Source of the DNA: Centropus unirufus
Lineage: Eukaryota > Chordata > Aves > Cuculiformes > Centropidae
Length of the DNA: 64,000 nucleotides
Reading direction: 5' to 3'
NCBI GenBank assembly: GCA_013397695.1
Contig: VYZI01000288.1
Span: forward strand, 524,417-588,416
Part shown: positions 44,217 to 55,660 of the stretch, in pieces
Layout of the letters: each line of letters opens with the position of its first letter
Numbering within the stretch: position 1 is the first letter of the stretch
Made by a program: the position numbers and the translations under genes
The notes under the pieces: generated by a model
Seen by the model: only the letters and a program-made list of their open reading frames with translations
Told to the model about the DNA's origin: nothing
Database searches by the model: none

Positions 44217-46690
44217 TCCTCAAGGACTCCCCAGGCGAGATGTCTGTCCCCTCCCCTGCCATCTACAACACACAGAGTCCCCAAATTGTGGCGAGTCGCA
44301 ACTTTCACATTTGCAATCAAATTCCAGGAGGGTTCTTTGTGCCTGTGCCTCATTCTTCCATCAGCCTGCTAATGAGAACTAAAACCGAGAGGGTGGGGAG
44401 GAAAGACAAAGCAGACATAAAGCTCGCTTTGTAACATCCAGACACAAAGTTATCTACATTATCCATGATTGAAACAGACAATCTTAAGCTGAGTATTTCT
44501 TAAATTTACCAGAAAGATGAGCTGGACTCTTGAGGTAAGTGCTCTTTGAAGCTAATGTGCTACTGTACAAAGAAAGCTTTTTTTTTCTCCCTTTGAAAAG
44601 ATAAAGCTAATATTGTGGTGGCACAGGCTACAATGCTCCCACTGAAATGGAGGTCAAAGCTGAAGGTTCTTTGCAAGCAGAAAGCAAGGTAGAAGTATTT
44701 TAATTTTTTTTTTTATTATTATTATGATTCAAACAAAAATTCTGTTCAGGCATCCTAAGCTATCCATCTGGTTCTTGGGGCAGGAAATCACTCATCTGTC
44801 CAATTTCTATTATTCAATATTGCATTAAAAAAATCGGTGGGGGAAGAAGAAAAAACTTTGGGCGTCCTCAGGTCAAGGCGATTTTTAAAAAGGTTAAAAG
44901 CTGTTCAGAAGGGTTACAGTATCCATAAAGGCAAATGAGATTATATTTAAAGACTGATGGAGAAAAAGCAATAATTGAGATAAAACGTTGCTGTCTCAAA
45001 AAGGTTCAGACTGAGGAAATGCTGATACTAAAGCAAAGAAATTGGAAGGCTTACAGATCAGCTATCACATCAAAGACAGCAGAGAGTTTAATTAAATTTG
45101 CAACAATTATGTTTACTTTTAATGTTTACTAGGTTTTTTACTTTCTTCCCTCATTGTTCAGCTACATATTTTTGCAGCAACGTGGGGAACGTTGTGTGCC
45201 TCCAACCAGCAGCTGCCAACTGCTGACCTCTCCGTACGAGCCTTTGTCCTGGAAAGAGTTATGATGTTTCAATCAAATACATTGGGAAGTTGCAAAACCC
45301 ATAACATGATCTGGATAATGACTGCCTGGATACGCTTATAAAATAGATTTTACACCCCCCCCCCACGCCTCCCCAGGGAACAAAGATTAGAAAGAAACCT
45401 CGCAAACATTACTCCCTGCAGTTTGCCACTAACTGGATGAGTAATCCTTCCATGAGATGTGTTGGATGTGAGGCCTGCTCTTAAGGTGTGTGGTAAATAA
45501 AAGGCACAGATGTCCAAAACCACAAAATAGCTGGGCCAAAACATCACCGAGCCCCTGGAACACAAGCCATGAGCACAGCCCGAGGGCTGAGCTGGGCACA
45601 GGATCCCTGCTCAGCCCACGTCGTTTTGGTATTGCGACCTATTGAGAAATTGCTACTTGGATTTCAAACCTTGCCCTTTTCTCTGCTGTGACTTTTCCCC
45701 GAGATTTACTAAGTCTTGGAGACCGCCGGAATTATTGCCAAGGGGAGTTGTGATAGAGAATTGTTTCGTTCCCAGCCAACAAAAAAAATGCCAGCAACAG
45801 GCACCAAAGAGCTGTATCTGTCTTGTGCGCCTGCGACTCGGGAGCTCGTCCGCGTGCTGGGACACCTGCATCTCTTGATGGACCCAAGCGGCTTCTTAAA
45901 AACTGAGAAACAGGATGAGCAGTTTGTCAGGAATACGGATGCAAGGGGCACTGTTGAACGTGCTGCAAGGGTTGATGCAGGGCTGAAAGCTGCCCCTCTC
46001 CTCCTCAAGGCTGGGCACTGCCCGGAGCGCGGGAGAAGGAGGGAAGAAAAGCAGCCTGGGAACAAACAAGCTAAGAAACACCAGTTAATTAAAACCTCGT
46101 TGAATTTAGCCATTCTCTGTATGCCAAGGATGTAGAAATGGAGAGTGACTCTCTCTCACGTTAAATCCTCCTCCCTTCTGTTTTTACAGAGGTGTAAACT
46201 GATTTTCAGGGGATTGCTCAGGATCTCTCCCACCGGAACATCTGGAGATGGGGCAGTTTGCAGGCTCTGGGGTGGCTGATTGGCCTCCTCAGTCCCCTGG
46301 GATGCATTCTGCTCACACCCCAACCCTTTGGGACTGTCTTTCAGAGGAGAATGGCAAATGAACAACCAATTGTCCACTTCCAAGAACGAATTTTCGTGTC
46401 CAGGGGTCTGCAATGGCCTTCTGAGGGGCTACCATGAAGAGGCTCCTGGCTGGCTCAGTGATGCGACGAAAGGATAGAAATGCCACGAATTCACCACCTG
46501 TGCTGGAAAAAAATGTTTGCACATTCCTTTTTATATTATTTGTATCTGTGATAGGCTTTTCCCTGTTACCCTTTGTGAAGGCGTCCAAGAGCTTGGCTGA
46601 AGGAAATTTCTTTTATATTAAAAAAAAAGTTGTTAAAATGACTTTCTGAACTTGCATGCTTTGTTTTATTTCAGCCTCTGGGGTTTTCAA
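44217..46690. other. unique non-coding stretch, nothing recognised
   Basis: AT-rich at 44430-45130 with a T/ATT simple tract at 44704-44724, and a C10 run at 45355-45364. The part at 45600-46600 is more balanced. The longest frames (45716-46135 plus, 45709-46113 minus) overlap and show no domain. Confidence 0.4.
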
Positions 46691-47100
46691 ACAGGTGAGT
46701 TACCATCTACCAAAATCATAAAGAAATAAAAATGATATAGAAAACCAGCTATGAAACATGTTTCAAAGGAAGGGACAAACCAAGACAGAATTGCACAGGC
46801 CTGTAAATTATCATTTTAATTTGGGACCTATGACAACCTTGACGCTGCCCCTTTATGTCTCTCTCTATTGTCTCTATTTATATCGTGCCATTTTTATTTA
46901 CTGTTCACCTAGCAAATAAAGCCTGTCCCCAGCATACAGAGCGCCAGGCTACACAATTGCTCTAAGTCTCCTTGGAGCATTGCTCAGCCACGGAGTTACC
47001 CAGTCCTGCAGTGAGATGCTCCCTCCCCTCCCTCCAAGATCCAGAAAGAAGAAACTCATTGCTTATGCTGCAATTTCGATAACCTAACTGGCAGAACAGT
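46691..47100. other. unique non-coding stretch upstream of a GATA-motif cluster
   Basis: AT-rich unique sequence with no open frame of note and no repeat. It leads into the motif cluster described separately. Confidence 0.35.
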
Positions 47101-47480
47101 TATTCAAATTTTAAGCTTCTAAATGCAGCAAGATCAACCTGGCCATCCACATAAATAATTTTGACATGATAAGTATGCGAGTGCGATGATAACTGATAAG
47201 TGAAGCAATTACCTTGCTTTTTTGGATTATATTAAATGAAGATTCTGATAGAGTAATGAAAAGAGACAAAGCAGACAAAAAGGCGGCTGTAGAGCTTTTG
47301 GGCACTGTGTTATCTCTATTATACCATATTGAAATAGAGAAGCTATCACCAATCATGCTTCCTATGTAACTTCTAGCTTCTAACGGCGAACAATGAATAA
47401 ATTGTCACAAGACAGTAACTGATAAATTGGGATTGGCAGTGCTTTTTAAAAGTGTAAATAAACTTATCAGCCCCCCCCTC
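47101..47480. promoter_or_regulatory. candidate enhancer: cluster of eight GATA motifs
   Basis: Eight WGATAR matches lie in 303 bases: TGATAAG 47167-47173, TGATAA 47187-47192, TGATAAG 47194-47200, TGATAG 47246-47251, AGATAA (minus) 47310-47315, TGATAG (minus) 47343-47348, TGATAA 47420-47425 and TGATAAG (minus) 47463-47469. With equal base frequencies about 0.6 would be expected. The block is AT-rich, unique and without CR1. GATA-factor enhancers commonly show such homotypic clusters. Which factor or tissue is involved cannot be told. Confidence 0.42.
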
Positions 47481-50400
47481 GCTCTCCCCAGAAGGCAGTA
47501 CAGTTTGCAGAGGGCTCTTTATTTTGGTATCGCAAGGTCTCCTTTCATTTACCCACCACGATTGTCCTTTGTTTGGCCACCACTTTTAAGCAGCCACTTC
47601 AGTCTAAGAGTTTACTCCTCGCTCGCCCTCCTTCTGGGGTGGAGCACAGAGCACTTTGCTTTTGTCCCCACGCCTGTTTTACTTGGGCTGTTATCCTCCT
47701 CTCCTAATTCCTGCCATTCCAATTAGAAGCTGCTCTAATTATATGTTTTTATGCTCGCTTTTATAGCATGCAGAGGCACACCAAGATATAAATAGCACCC
47801 CCAAGCAGAGGTGCCCAGATCTTGGTTTCTAAGAACAATTCCGCAGACACTCAGCACCTCACAGATTAATTACAACTCTCCAGAACCGGGCTATTTCTTT
47901 GCAAAGAACAACCCCAATTCTTCCCTAGAACAGATTTTGCTACTGGTTTTGGCAGGATCTGGCCCAGCATTCTTTCTGGCGGGGGATCATGTGCTGAAAC
48001 TGATATTTGCACATTGCAGCCTTTCAAGACAAGGCACAAATGGAAGGGGAATGTCATTCCCTTGTTAAAATTAATTAAGTAACCTAACACCGTACATCTG
48101 GGGAGAGGACAGAAGGGAAGTTCTCCTTGTTCTCTGTTTCCTATTTAAGCCCTGCTGCACACGGCGATAGAGTCGCGCTTACTGAGGTCCCCTGTGCTCC
48201 CAGCCAGCTGGGGCTAAAGGCAGAGTTCCTGCTCCGTGGGGTTCATTGCTTTGGGATGAACGCATCATATCCCTACTTACAAACTTGTCACGCTTCTTTT
48301 ATGTCTTTAACTCACCATACCCACACCGGACAAGCCAGGGAGACTCAAGATCTTGCTGGCAACAAGCTGGGTGTTGAGTTTTGGAATGGAGGATGAACAC
48401 AGCTTCCTTCCCGAAGGTCTGGAACAATGGAGGGGGTCTGTAAACCAGCAAACTCTGACAGCAAGCATCTGCCACCCTTCAGCTCCCCACCCTGATATCT
48501 GCAGCTGGAAATCGCTGATAATGAAGGCTAAGCAGGCTGAGGGACTCTAGTCCCCACTGAGCAGCTCTGCATCACCATTATTAGACTCCAGGATTAACGC
48601 TCCACAAGGGTGCATTGTTCCTGCACATTGTTTGCTTCTTCAGAAAAAGTTCTTGGTTTGGAAGCCTGTCTGTGACAATCAGGCGGATCACAAACCAAAT
48701 TTTGCTTCGAGAAAATGAAAGTCTGTTTTTCCTGCTATTTTATAGCAATCAGTGGATTATGTGGTAAATTCTGTGGCTGCAGAACCGCATCAAAACCCTC
48801 CCAACTTTGACTACTGCCTTTTGTTCCAGAGGATCAATTGCTTAGATCCATCTCTCACTGAACTCGATGTCGAACCTCACACTGAATTGAATGCTCCTAC
48901 TAATTTCAAAAGAAAGGGTTTTAATTGTCTGGGAACTACCTAGGCACGTACATCTTGCCTATGTAAACACATTTTTGTTCCTGTTATCCCCACTGGTTCC
49001 ACCCATAATGCTCCTTTATCTGTATGCTCACACTGCATTCAATTAGCAAAAACTTTTGCTTTAAAGACAGTGGCTTTTACCCAAATTTCAAGTGTTGGAA
49101 ATGTATGGAGAGGTGTTACCAGCCCTTTGGGTGACAGAAGAGAAGGCAGCTTGGCTGGGGGGAGCCCATCAGTCAGGGCAGGCTGTGGCAATCCTGTTCT
49201 CCCCCAGGATCCTGGCTGGACATCCCCTCTCTCCACCTTGGCGATGCTGGCACAAGCACTCGCTGTGGCCTGACCAGAAAACTGACGTGGGAAGGAGGGG
49301 AAGAAACCTTTCCTTTGCGTTGGGTTGGTCTGCAGGACCTGGGCTGTGTCTGTCCTGGCGGTGCAGGAGGACAGGGGGCAGCACCCAGCACGGGGGTGGC
49401 AGGAGGGCACAGCTGAGGCTGGGAGTGAGCCCCTTGCTGGTGCGATGGCCCAATTGAAGCCTCGCACTGGACCACTCCGAGCATCCCAGCCTCTCATGGA
49501 GCTGTGCTTTGAGGAGGCGGGACGCACCGAGCCTGGAATATGTCTAGAGTGGACAAGAGGAATAAGTAGAGGGAGATCTTGCCCCTTTTTCATCAAAACT
49601 GCAGTGAACCTATCGACTAATGCGCTGCATCACATACCTGAGCGAGGATGCTCTGCACCTGAACTTTCTTTTTGCCCTCCTGAGGTCCATCAGGCCACAC
49701 CTTGGCTGTTGATGGGATGATGCTCACACCCCCAGCTCTGCATAAGATCAGGCGCTCGTTGGGTGGGGAGAGCAACAGTGAGGGTGGACGCTCTCCTCCA
49801 GCTGTCCAGAGCAATTCCCAGGCTTTTCCCTAGCAGCTGCCTGGAATGCCAGTGACAGCCATTAGTGGCCCCAGGAATGTCAGCAAATGTAAAAATGACA
49901 CTTTTCAAATTCAATTTCCTGGAACCAATTTTTAATCAGGAAAAGAGTCTGTATGGGTCGCATCAATAGAACTGGGCGCATGGCAGCATCCATTTCAAAA
50001 GCGCTCATGTGACTTAGAAATGTAAAGTTCCAAATGTAAGGGTATTAGGAGCATAAATATCTTTGGTTTTCAATGGAATCCAGACCCCAGAGGCACCAAG
50101 GTGCTTTCAGAAGTCTGTATTTTGCCCTTGAGAAATTGTGTTTCCCCAATCTATTTTCTCTGGAGACGTGGAACAGACAGAATTACCGGGCTACGAGAGT
50201 TGATTCTTATACAAAAGATTACATGATTTGCTAGGTCCTGTTCTTTATGATCATTGATAAAATCAAGGAGAAAGACTAACTGCCTCTTCTCCTCAGGGAC
50301 TGTGGAACGCAGAGGACGGGCTGGTAGAAGAGGGTGGAGGTGGTTCACAAAGAGATAGATTAGATCAACTTCTTGTCACCTAACACAATCACAACGTTTT

Positions 50401-51060
50401 CCTTTCATCTTTAATTTTAGCCTTTTTGGCCTGCAAAAGATAAGGAAATAGACCAGCTGCCTGGATTTAGAGCTGTATTTCTGAGTGATAGTAGAGAAAT
50501 TGGAAAAAGAAATTTATTTGTGCGCGCAGATTTTTCCTGGGATGCTTTCCCAGTGCTGGAAACTTCCTTTCAGGCCAAGACGAAAAATGTGTGCATGCGT
50601 TCCTCTGGGACAAGTATCCACAAAGAATACTGGACTCTTAAGACCACTTATAAAAGTGTGGTTGATACCCTATCACCTCCCGCTTCTCTGAACCTCATTT
50701 TTAGTCACTCGTTCATACAGGGACCCTTTTCTTCCTGTATCACACAGGCCCGAACTGCCCCAGTTTGCTTCAATTTTCCATTCAAACTCCCTGAGTGTTA
50801 CTTTCCAGTGGGGATGTTCATGCGTTTTAGCATCCCTTTATCCTCATCAAAAGCATCGCAGATGCAGGATTCCAAGTTGTGCAGAGCAGAATACAATGCA
50901 AGATGTCAGAGCTGGGTGGGTGAAGATGCCCGGTCAAGGATGGGAACTACAGAAAAGCTGGCAGGGGGGTAGAATTTTCCCATCACTTCACATGGCTTGG
51001 AAAACTTAAACCTGGCTTTTGGTCCAGGCCGGTAGTAATGAACCGCTATTGGTATTGATC
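47481..51060. other. unique non-coding stretch, nothing recognised
   Basis: About 3.6 kb with no CR1. The frames at 47427-47726, 47811-48068, 49039-49596 (minus, 185 codons), 49092-49457 and 49325-49720 are mutually overlapping and lack domains. The interval 49120-49500 is GC-rich with few CpG. No RNA gene was recognised. Confidence 0.4.
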
Positions 51061-51265
51061 TACTCCTAATCAGTAATCAAACCAAACCTTACCTTATGAC
51101 AAAGTGTAATTAACTATTTGGTTAATTGCCATAATTATGCTCCCCACATTTATTTTGACAGCAGTGTCAGTAGCAGAAACCTATTTCCTTAAATTGCTGT
51201 TGCCTATTATGGATTACAAATTTATACAGTTTTGATAAATGATTTTAGTCTCCTTTTAGCAGCAT
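51061..51265. promoter_or_regulatory. AT-rich candidate conserved element
   Basis: The block contains GTGTAATTAACTATTTGG, GGTTAATTGCCATAATTATG and GATAAATGATTTTAG, with many TAAT cores and no repeat or open frame. Part of it resembles 33341-33420. Regulatory function is inferred from word density. Confidence 0.3.
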
Positions 51266-52789
51266 CCTTTACAACAGACAGCTTTCCAGACAAAAAAAAA
51301 ATGGCCATTTACTTGAAAATCATCCTAGAAAGGTCACCCACAGAAGATTAGCTATACTGGAGGTAATGAGCATCCCAGCCAGCCCAGTACAACGCTGTTT
51401 CCTTCCTCTCCTGTGTGAGATTCTTCGTATACCGAGATGGGCAGGGAAGGAAGAAGAGGGAGGACAAGAAGAAGAGGAGGGGAAGGAAAAAGACCCAGCT
51501 GGAATGGTTTATAGCAGTCACTAACCCTGAGCTGGGGGACAAATGGACAAAATGCGACCCGTGAAATTCTACAATGTGTTTTGCTCATTGACAATTATCC
51601 CCTTTTTCTCCAGAGAGAGCTGAGGAGGAGGAAAATACACAGAGGCAGCAGGACGCATTGGTGGTGCTCTGGGACTCACTACTGGTTCCCCTTTGCCTTA
51701 TCCCAAATGGGTGACTTAAAAATGAGATGTTGTGGCCAGAAACCTCTGAAAATGCAGGAATTCAAGTGGGAGCTCTTCATATGCTTTTAAAGCTGGAATC
51801 GGACCATCTGCTCTGTGCTTCATTTAGCAACTTCTATTCTTAACTAAAATACTTGTTGAGCCAGCTGCTTCAGCGCTGCATTTGCTGCTCTGCCCAGCAG
51901 AGCCCAACCTCTGGGGAGGGCTGACGGAGCTTTTAATACAGGGCATTGTTCAAGGAAAACTGAGGATCTTTGGCTGGGACAAGGTCTACCAAACAGCAGA
52001 CAAGGCAGGTGGCACTAATAGGAAAATTGCTTCCATTAAGACGGGTCTGTATTTTCCGTGGGTTGCATCTCCCACTAGGAAAAGGAAGGAGCAGGGAACA
52101 AAGGGGCCGAACCACATGTGACCCTGGGGCTGATTTGTACTTGCGGAATCTGATTGCTCCCAAGTGGGATTCTTTGCTTTTCGTCTCTACAGAAACTTCG
52201 GGGCTGCTCCTGGCTCTTTGAAGTCTCAGGACCAAAGCTCCTGGAGCTGTTCCAGCTGACACGTCCCCTCTGTAGGACGGCAGTGATGGAGTTAACAGAG
52301 CTGGCACCTCTGCTGTGGCAGCACAACACGTGTTGTGTTTCCTCAGTGGCAATGACTAACGTGGTCAGCAGTTGGTGCCAACACTGAGCATTTGGTAAAC
52401 CTCCTAGTTTGCTTGTAGCTCAAGTAATTGACTCAGTACATAGACATCTACCCGAGTTTAATCTCCTCGATGAGAGATTACATAGGGGTGGTGGGCTGAA
52501 GTGGCAGAAAATTCCAAATACCACCTCTATTTTTACTCTTTGACAATAAAGCAATATCTGTGGGACCAGGATTAGTAAACAGAGAAAGATATTCTTTCCT
52601 AAAAGACAGTTTTTCTCCCTAATTTAAAATTACAGTGGAGCAGATCTTAAAAAATGAACAAAGAAGTTCATCACTGAGCCATCCTAGGGATGGATTCCTG
52701 TAGTAGGGATCTAACGGATGTGGATTTCAAAATTAGAGAAAGCCATGTGAAAATGAAGGTGGTGTTCACTTGCAGGACTGTTTATACCG
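51266..52789. other. unique non-coding stretch, nothing recognised
   Basis: The purine-rich patch 51430-51490 (GAAG/GGAGG units) explains the leucine- and proline-rich minus frames there. Other frames (51882-52121, 51933-52352) have no domain. No CR1 until 52790. Confidence 0.4.
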
Positions 52790-53212
52790 AGGAGGACTGG
52801 AGCAACTCCCATCCCAGGTCAGGTTGAGAGAGTTGGGGTTGTTCAGCCTGGAGAAGAGAAGGCTCCGAGGAGACCTTAGAACAGCTTCCAGTTCTGAAAG
52901 GGGCTCCAGAAAAGCTGGGGAGGGGCTCTGGATCAGGGAGTGCAGGGATAGGATGAGGGAAAATGGGTTTAAGCTGAAAGACGGAAGATTGAGATGAGAT
53001 CTTAGGGAGAAATGTTTTCCAGTGAGGGTGGGGAGGCCCTGGCCCAGGTTGCCCAGAGCAGTGGTGGCTGCCCCATGCCTGGAGGCGTTCAAGGCCAGGT
53101 TGGATGGGGCTTGGATCCCCATAATCCAGTGGGAGATGTCCCTGCCCATGGCAGGGGTGGAACTGGATGGGCTTTAAGGTCCCTCCCAACCCAACCCATT
53201 GAGCGATTTAAT
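52790..53212 (+). mobile_element. CR1 LINE, 5'-truncated, sense, young-looking
   Basis: The sense copy carries 'GAGAGAGTTGGGGTTGTTCA', CTGGAGAAGAGAAGGCTCCG and 'GCCCAGGTTGCCCAGAGCAG' and ends in ...CTTTAAGGTCCCTCCCAACC. The ORF2 tail frame keeps SLEKRRLRGDL and DRMRENGFKL and then meets a stop (52995-52997). It closely resembles the copies at 5121-5583 and 5822-6300. Confidence 0.93.
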
Positions 53213-54870
53213 GCTTCTATACTTGTTTGACTTGAGGACAAGAAACAAAAGACCAAAGTGAGACATAGGACTAATCACAAAAGGGCCAGGGAGATTGATT
53301 TTACTGAAGCGCTGATGTGACTTGTGATACTCGGTGAGCTTCTGGAGTCACGCGGCAAGAAAACAAGTTCAGCTGCCATTAAGAATAAAAGCTATTTCTA
53401 GCCCTTGTTACAGAGGAAAGTTTGAAGAAGTGGCTGAATACACACACACTGTGTTCTGGGTGTATAAATACTGCACACAAACACTAAAGGGAGAAAAAAA
53501 GCCTAAATGCACTTAATACAAACCTCATGATTTAGCCTCGTTTCATAATTTTAGGGTTTCTGAATCATGGCATTTGAATGCATGGCTTTGGCAAAACACC
53601 ATAACTAAGCAACAGCTTAATAAAGGAATCGGGATGCATTAACAGGATGTGGAGTGTAATGTCAGTAAATACTAGATCGGAAATGGAATTCAAATAATGA
53701 ATAAATGTGAAGAAAATGATAATTTCAGAGATATATCATGAATAGAGACAGAAGGAAGGTCCTATTGCTTGGATACTGTACTTTCTTTAAGCACGGCAGC
53801 AATTTACCGTTGATGTTAATTAGATCAGGATCAAGCCAGCAATTATCAATTTAAAAAACCCATACATTTCATAGCTGTATGTAATAATGGCTATGGATAA
53901 TTTACTTGGGTTAAAATCATCACTTGCACTTGAGATGTTCTTTTCCAAGGGAAAAGACACATGAAGAAAACTGTATGAAGGATGAAAATCCATTAAGTAA
54001 ACTATTTAGGATCATGACTGGGCTGACAGAAATCCTCGCGCCAAACTCATTCCCCATTTCAGTCCATTTCTACAATTTTATCCAAAATAAGTATTGCTCC
54101 CAACACAAGAGCCACAAAATACCCATGTGTGGACCAGGGATGTGCAATCCAACCCGGAGCAGACCACAGCCGTGTGGATCTTACCTGCTCCAGTTCTATC
54201 AGCTCTGCAAACTCATTTGCCTTTCTCCTCTACTCTTCCCTGTTTTCCTGGATGCCAAAGAGAATCATCTAGGCCCTGTTTATGCTTCTGAATCCTAAAT
54301 GCCATTGATATCCAGACCCTCTGACAGCCCAATCTGTTATTTCTGCCACCCAGGGCGGAGCGAAGGTGGACACCCAATTCATTATCAATCAACACCCAAG
54401 AGTGTTTTATTGCTGCCCAGGACTCACTACTCTCCAGCGCAGCTCCTGGGACTTTCTTTGAATTCCCCCAAGGAAGGCTGATGGTCCTCTCCATTCCAGT
54501 CTCAGTCAGTCCCAGTGCTTGGTGAGGCTTGTGACCCACCACAGCATCTCCCCAGGCAGGTCCTTGAGGTGTCACCACCAGGTTCTGGTGGCAGATGTGC
54601 CACCAGGCAGCCGAGCTGCCCTAACGGGGTCTGTGTGCAGGATTCCTCCTTCCCACCCACGGCTCATGAGCGAGCCTTCCCAACTTTTGCTGCCCATCTA
54701 CCTTTCTCCGTATTTTCCTCAACAGACTATTCCTTCTTTCCTTGCCCTTTCCACTCCTTAAAAAACAATTTCTTTTTATTGGTCGCATGATTCAATAAAG
54801 TTATTCTCTTGATAAGTCTGAAAGGTCTCTTTCTTCTTGCCCCCGCGCTGTGTACCTCTGCAGGTCCCCA
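53213..54870. other. unique non-coding stretch, partly AT-rich
   Basis: The interval 53520-53930 is AT-rich with AATAATGAATAAATG and GTTAATTAGATC words and could be regulatory. The part at 54100-54780 is balanced, with short frames lacking domains. No CR1. Confidence 0.38.
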
Positions 54871-55130
54871 TTACCACGGCTCTATCATCGTTAAAGGTCA
54901 CTCGTTCCCTGACACACGCAGCCAAGCCCGACAATGATTTACCGACACCTGAACAAGCTCGTATGAAAATTACCCCCACCACGATCATAAATAATTATTC
55001 AGCAAAAGGAGAAGAAAGCAAACGCGGCTCTTTCCGAGCAACCAACGCCGTGGGTATTAGTTAAAATGCTAAGGTATATTAACCAATTACATAAACCCCT
55101 TTCATATTGCCTTGCTTCATTTCAAACACG
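54871..55130. promoter_or_regulatory. candidate conserved element upstream of a CpG island
   Basis: Unique sequence with ATCATAAATAATTATTCAGC, GGTATTAGTTAAAATGC and TTAACCAATTACATAAACC directly precedes the CpG-rich block. The combination of CG-containing words and TAAT cores outside any repeat suggests selective maintenance, but this is inference. Confidence 0.32.
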
Positions 55131-55189
55131 GCGCAGGCTATTTTGTCTGGGAACTCGAGTGGAACAAAAAGCTGCAGAATGCAATTTGT

Positions 55190-55535
55190 GTCAGGAGCCG
55201 GACTGCGGAGGGACAACTCATTTTAATTAGTGCCAATTCCCCGCGGGCTGGCGAGAGGCCTTGGCGGGAGCCGCCGCCGCCCTCCGCCCGCAACAGGTGG
55301 GTCGGGACTAGGCCGCGGCCTTCTCGTTAGCGGCCATGAGCGCCATCTCTGCTAAGAGGGATCCGGACTGAGGCAGGCCCGGCTCTTCTAATTGGTTCAG
55401 ATTAAAACAGTGGAGGAGTATGCCAAGGCCCGCTGGGCTGCAAAGCCGAGCTCATTTCAAACTCGCAGCCTAAACTGCGTTGCCCACCCGTGCAAAGGGC
55501 CCGGCAGGGAGAAGGAATTAGCGGGGGGGAAAGGC
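55190..55535. promoter_or_regulatory. small CpG island, possible orphan promoter
   Basis: The core 55195-55385 has roughly 20 CpG dinucleotides, near the number expected from its high GC content, in a window where CpG is otherwise strongly depleted. CpG persists more thinly to about 55535. A TTTTAATTAGTGCC homeodomain-like site lies inside at about 55224-55237. On the plus strand CAACAG|GTGGGT (55291-55302) resembles a splice donor, and a short ATG frame starts at 55336 with a good GCGGCCATGA context but stops after 11 codons. It could be the promoter and first exon of a non-coding RNA or an orphan island. No TATA box is evident. Confidence 0.45.
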
Positions 55536-55660
55536 TCAGCTCTCTGATAACACTGGTATTCTAGCGAGCACGTCCCTAATGCAAAATATGTCTGAAACTC
55601 ATTAATATTCAACATTTGATGCATACTAGAAATATTTCTGATTGATTATAAGAAATGATG
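55536..55660. promoter_or_regulatory. AT-rich candidate element downstream of CpG island
   Basis: CTAATGCAAAATATGTCTG, ACTCATTAATATTCAAC and TTTGATGCATACTAG form a dense run of POU- and homeodomain-like words immediately after the CpG-rich block. The base composition shifts abruptly to AT-rich. Function is inferred. Confidence 0.33.

Noticed and set aside
49039..49596. 185-codon minus-strand open frame
   Set aside because: It overlaps several plus-strand frames in the same GC-rich patch and shows no recognisable motif.
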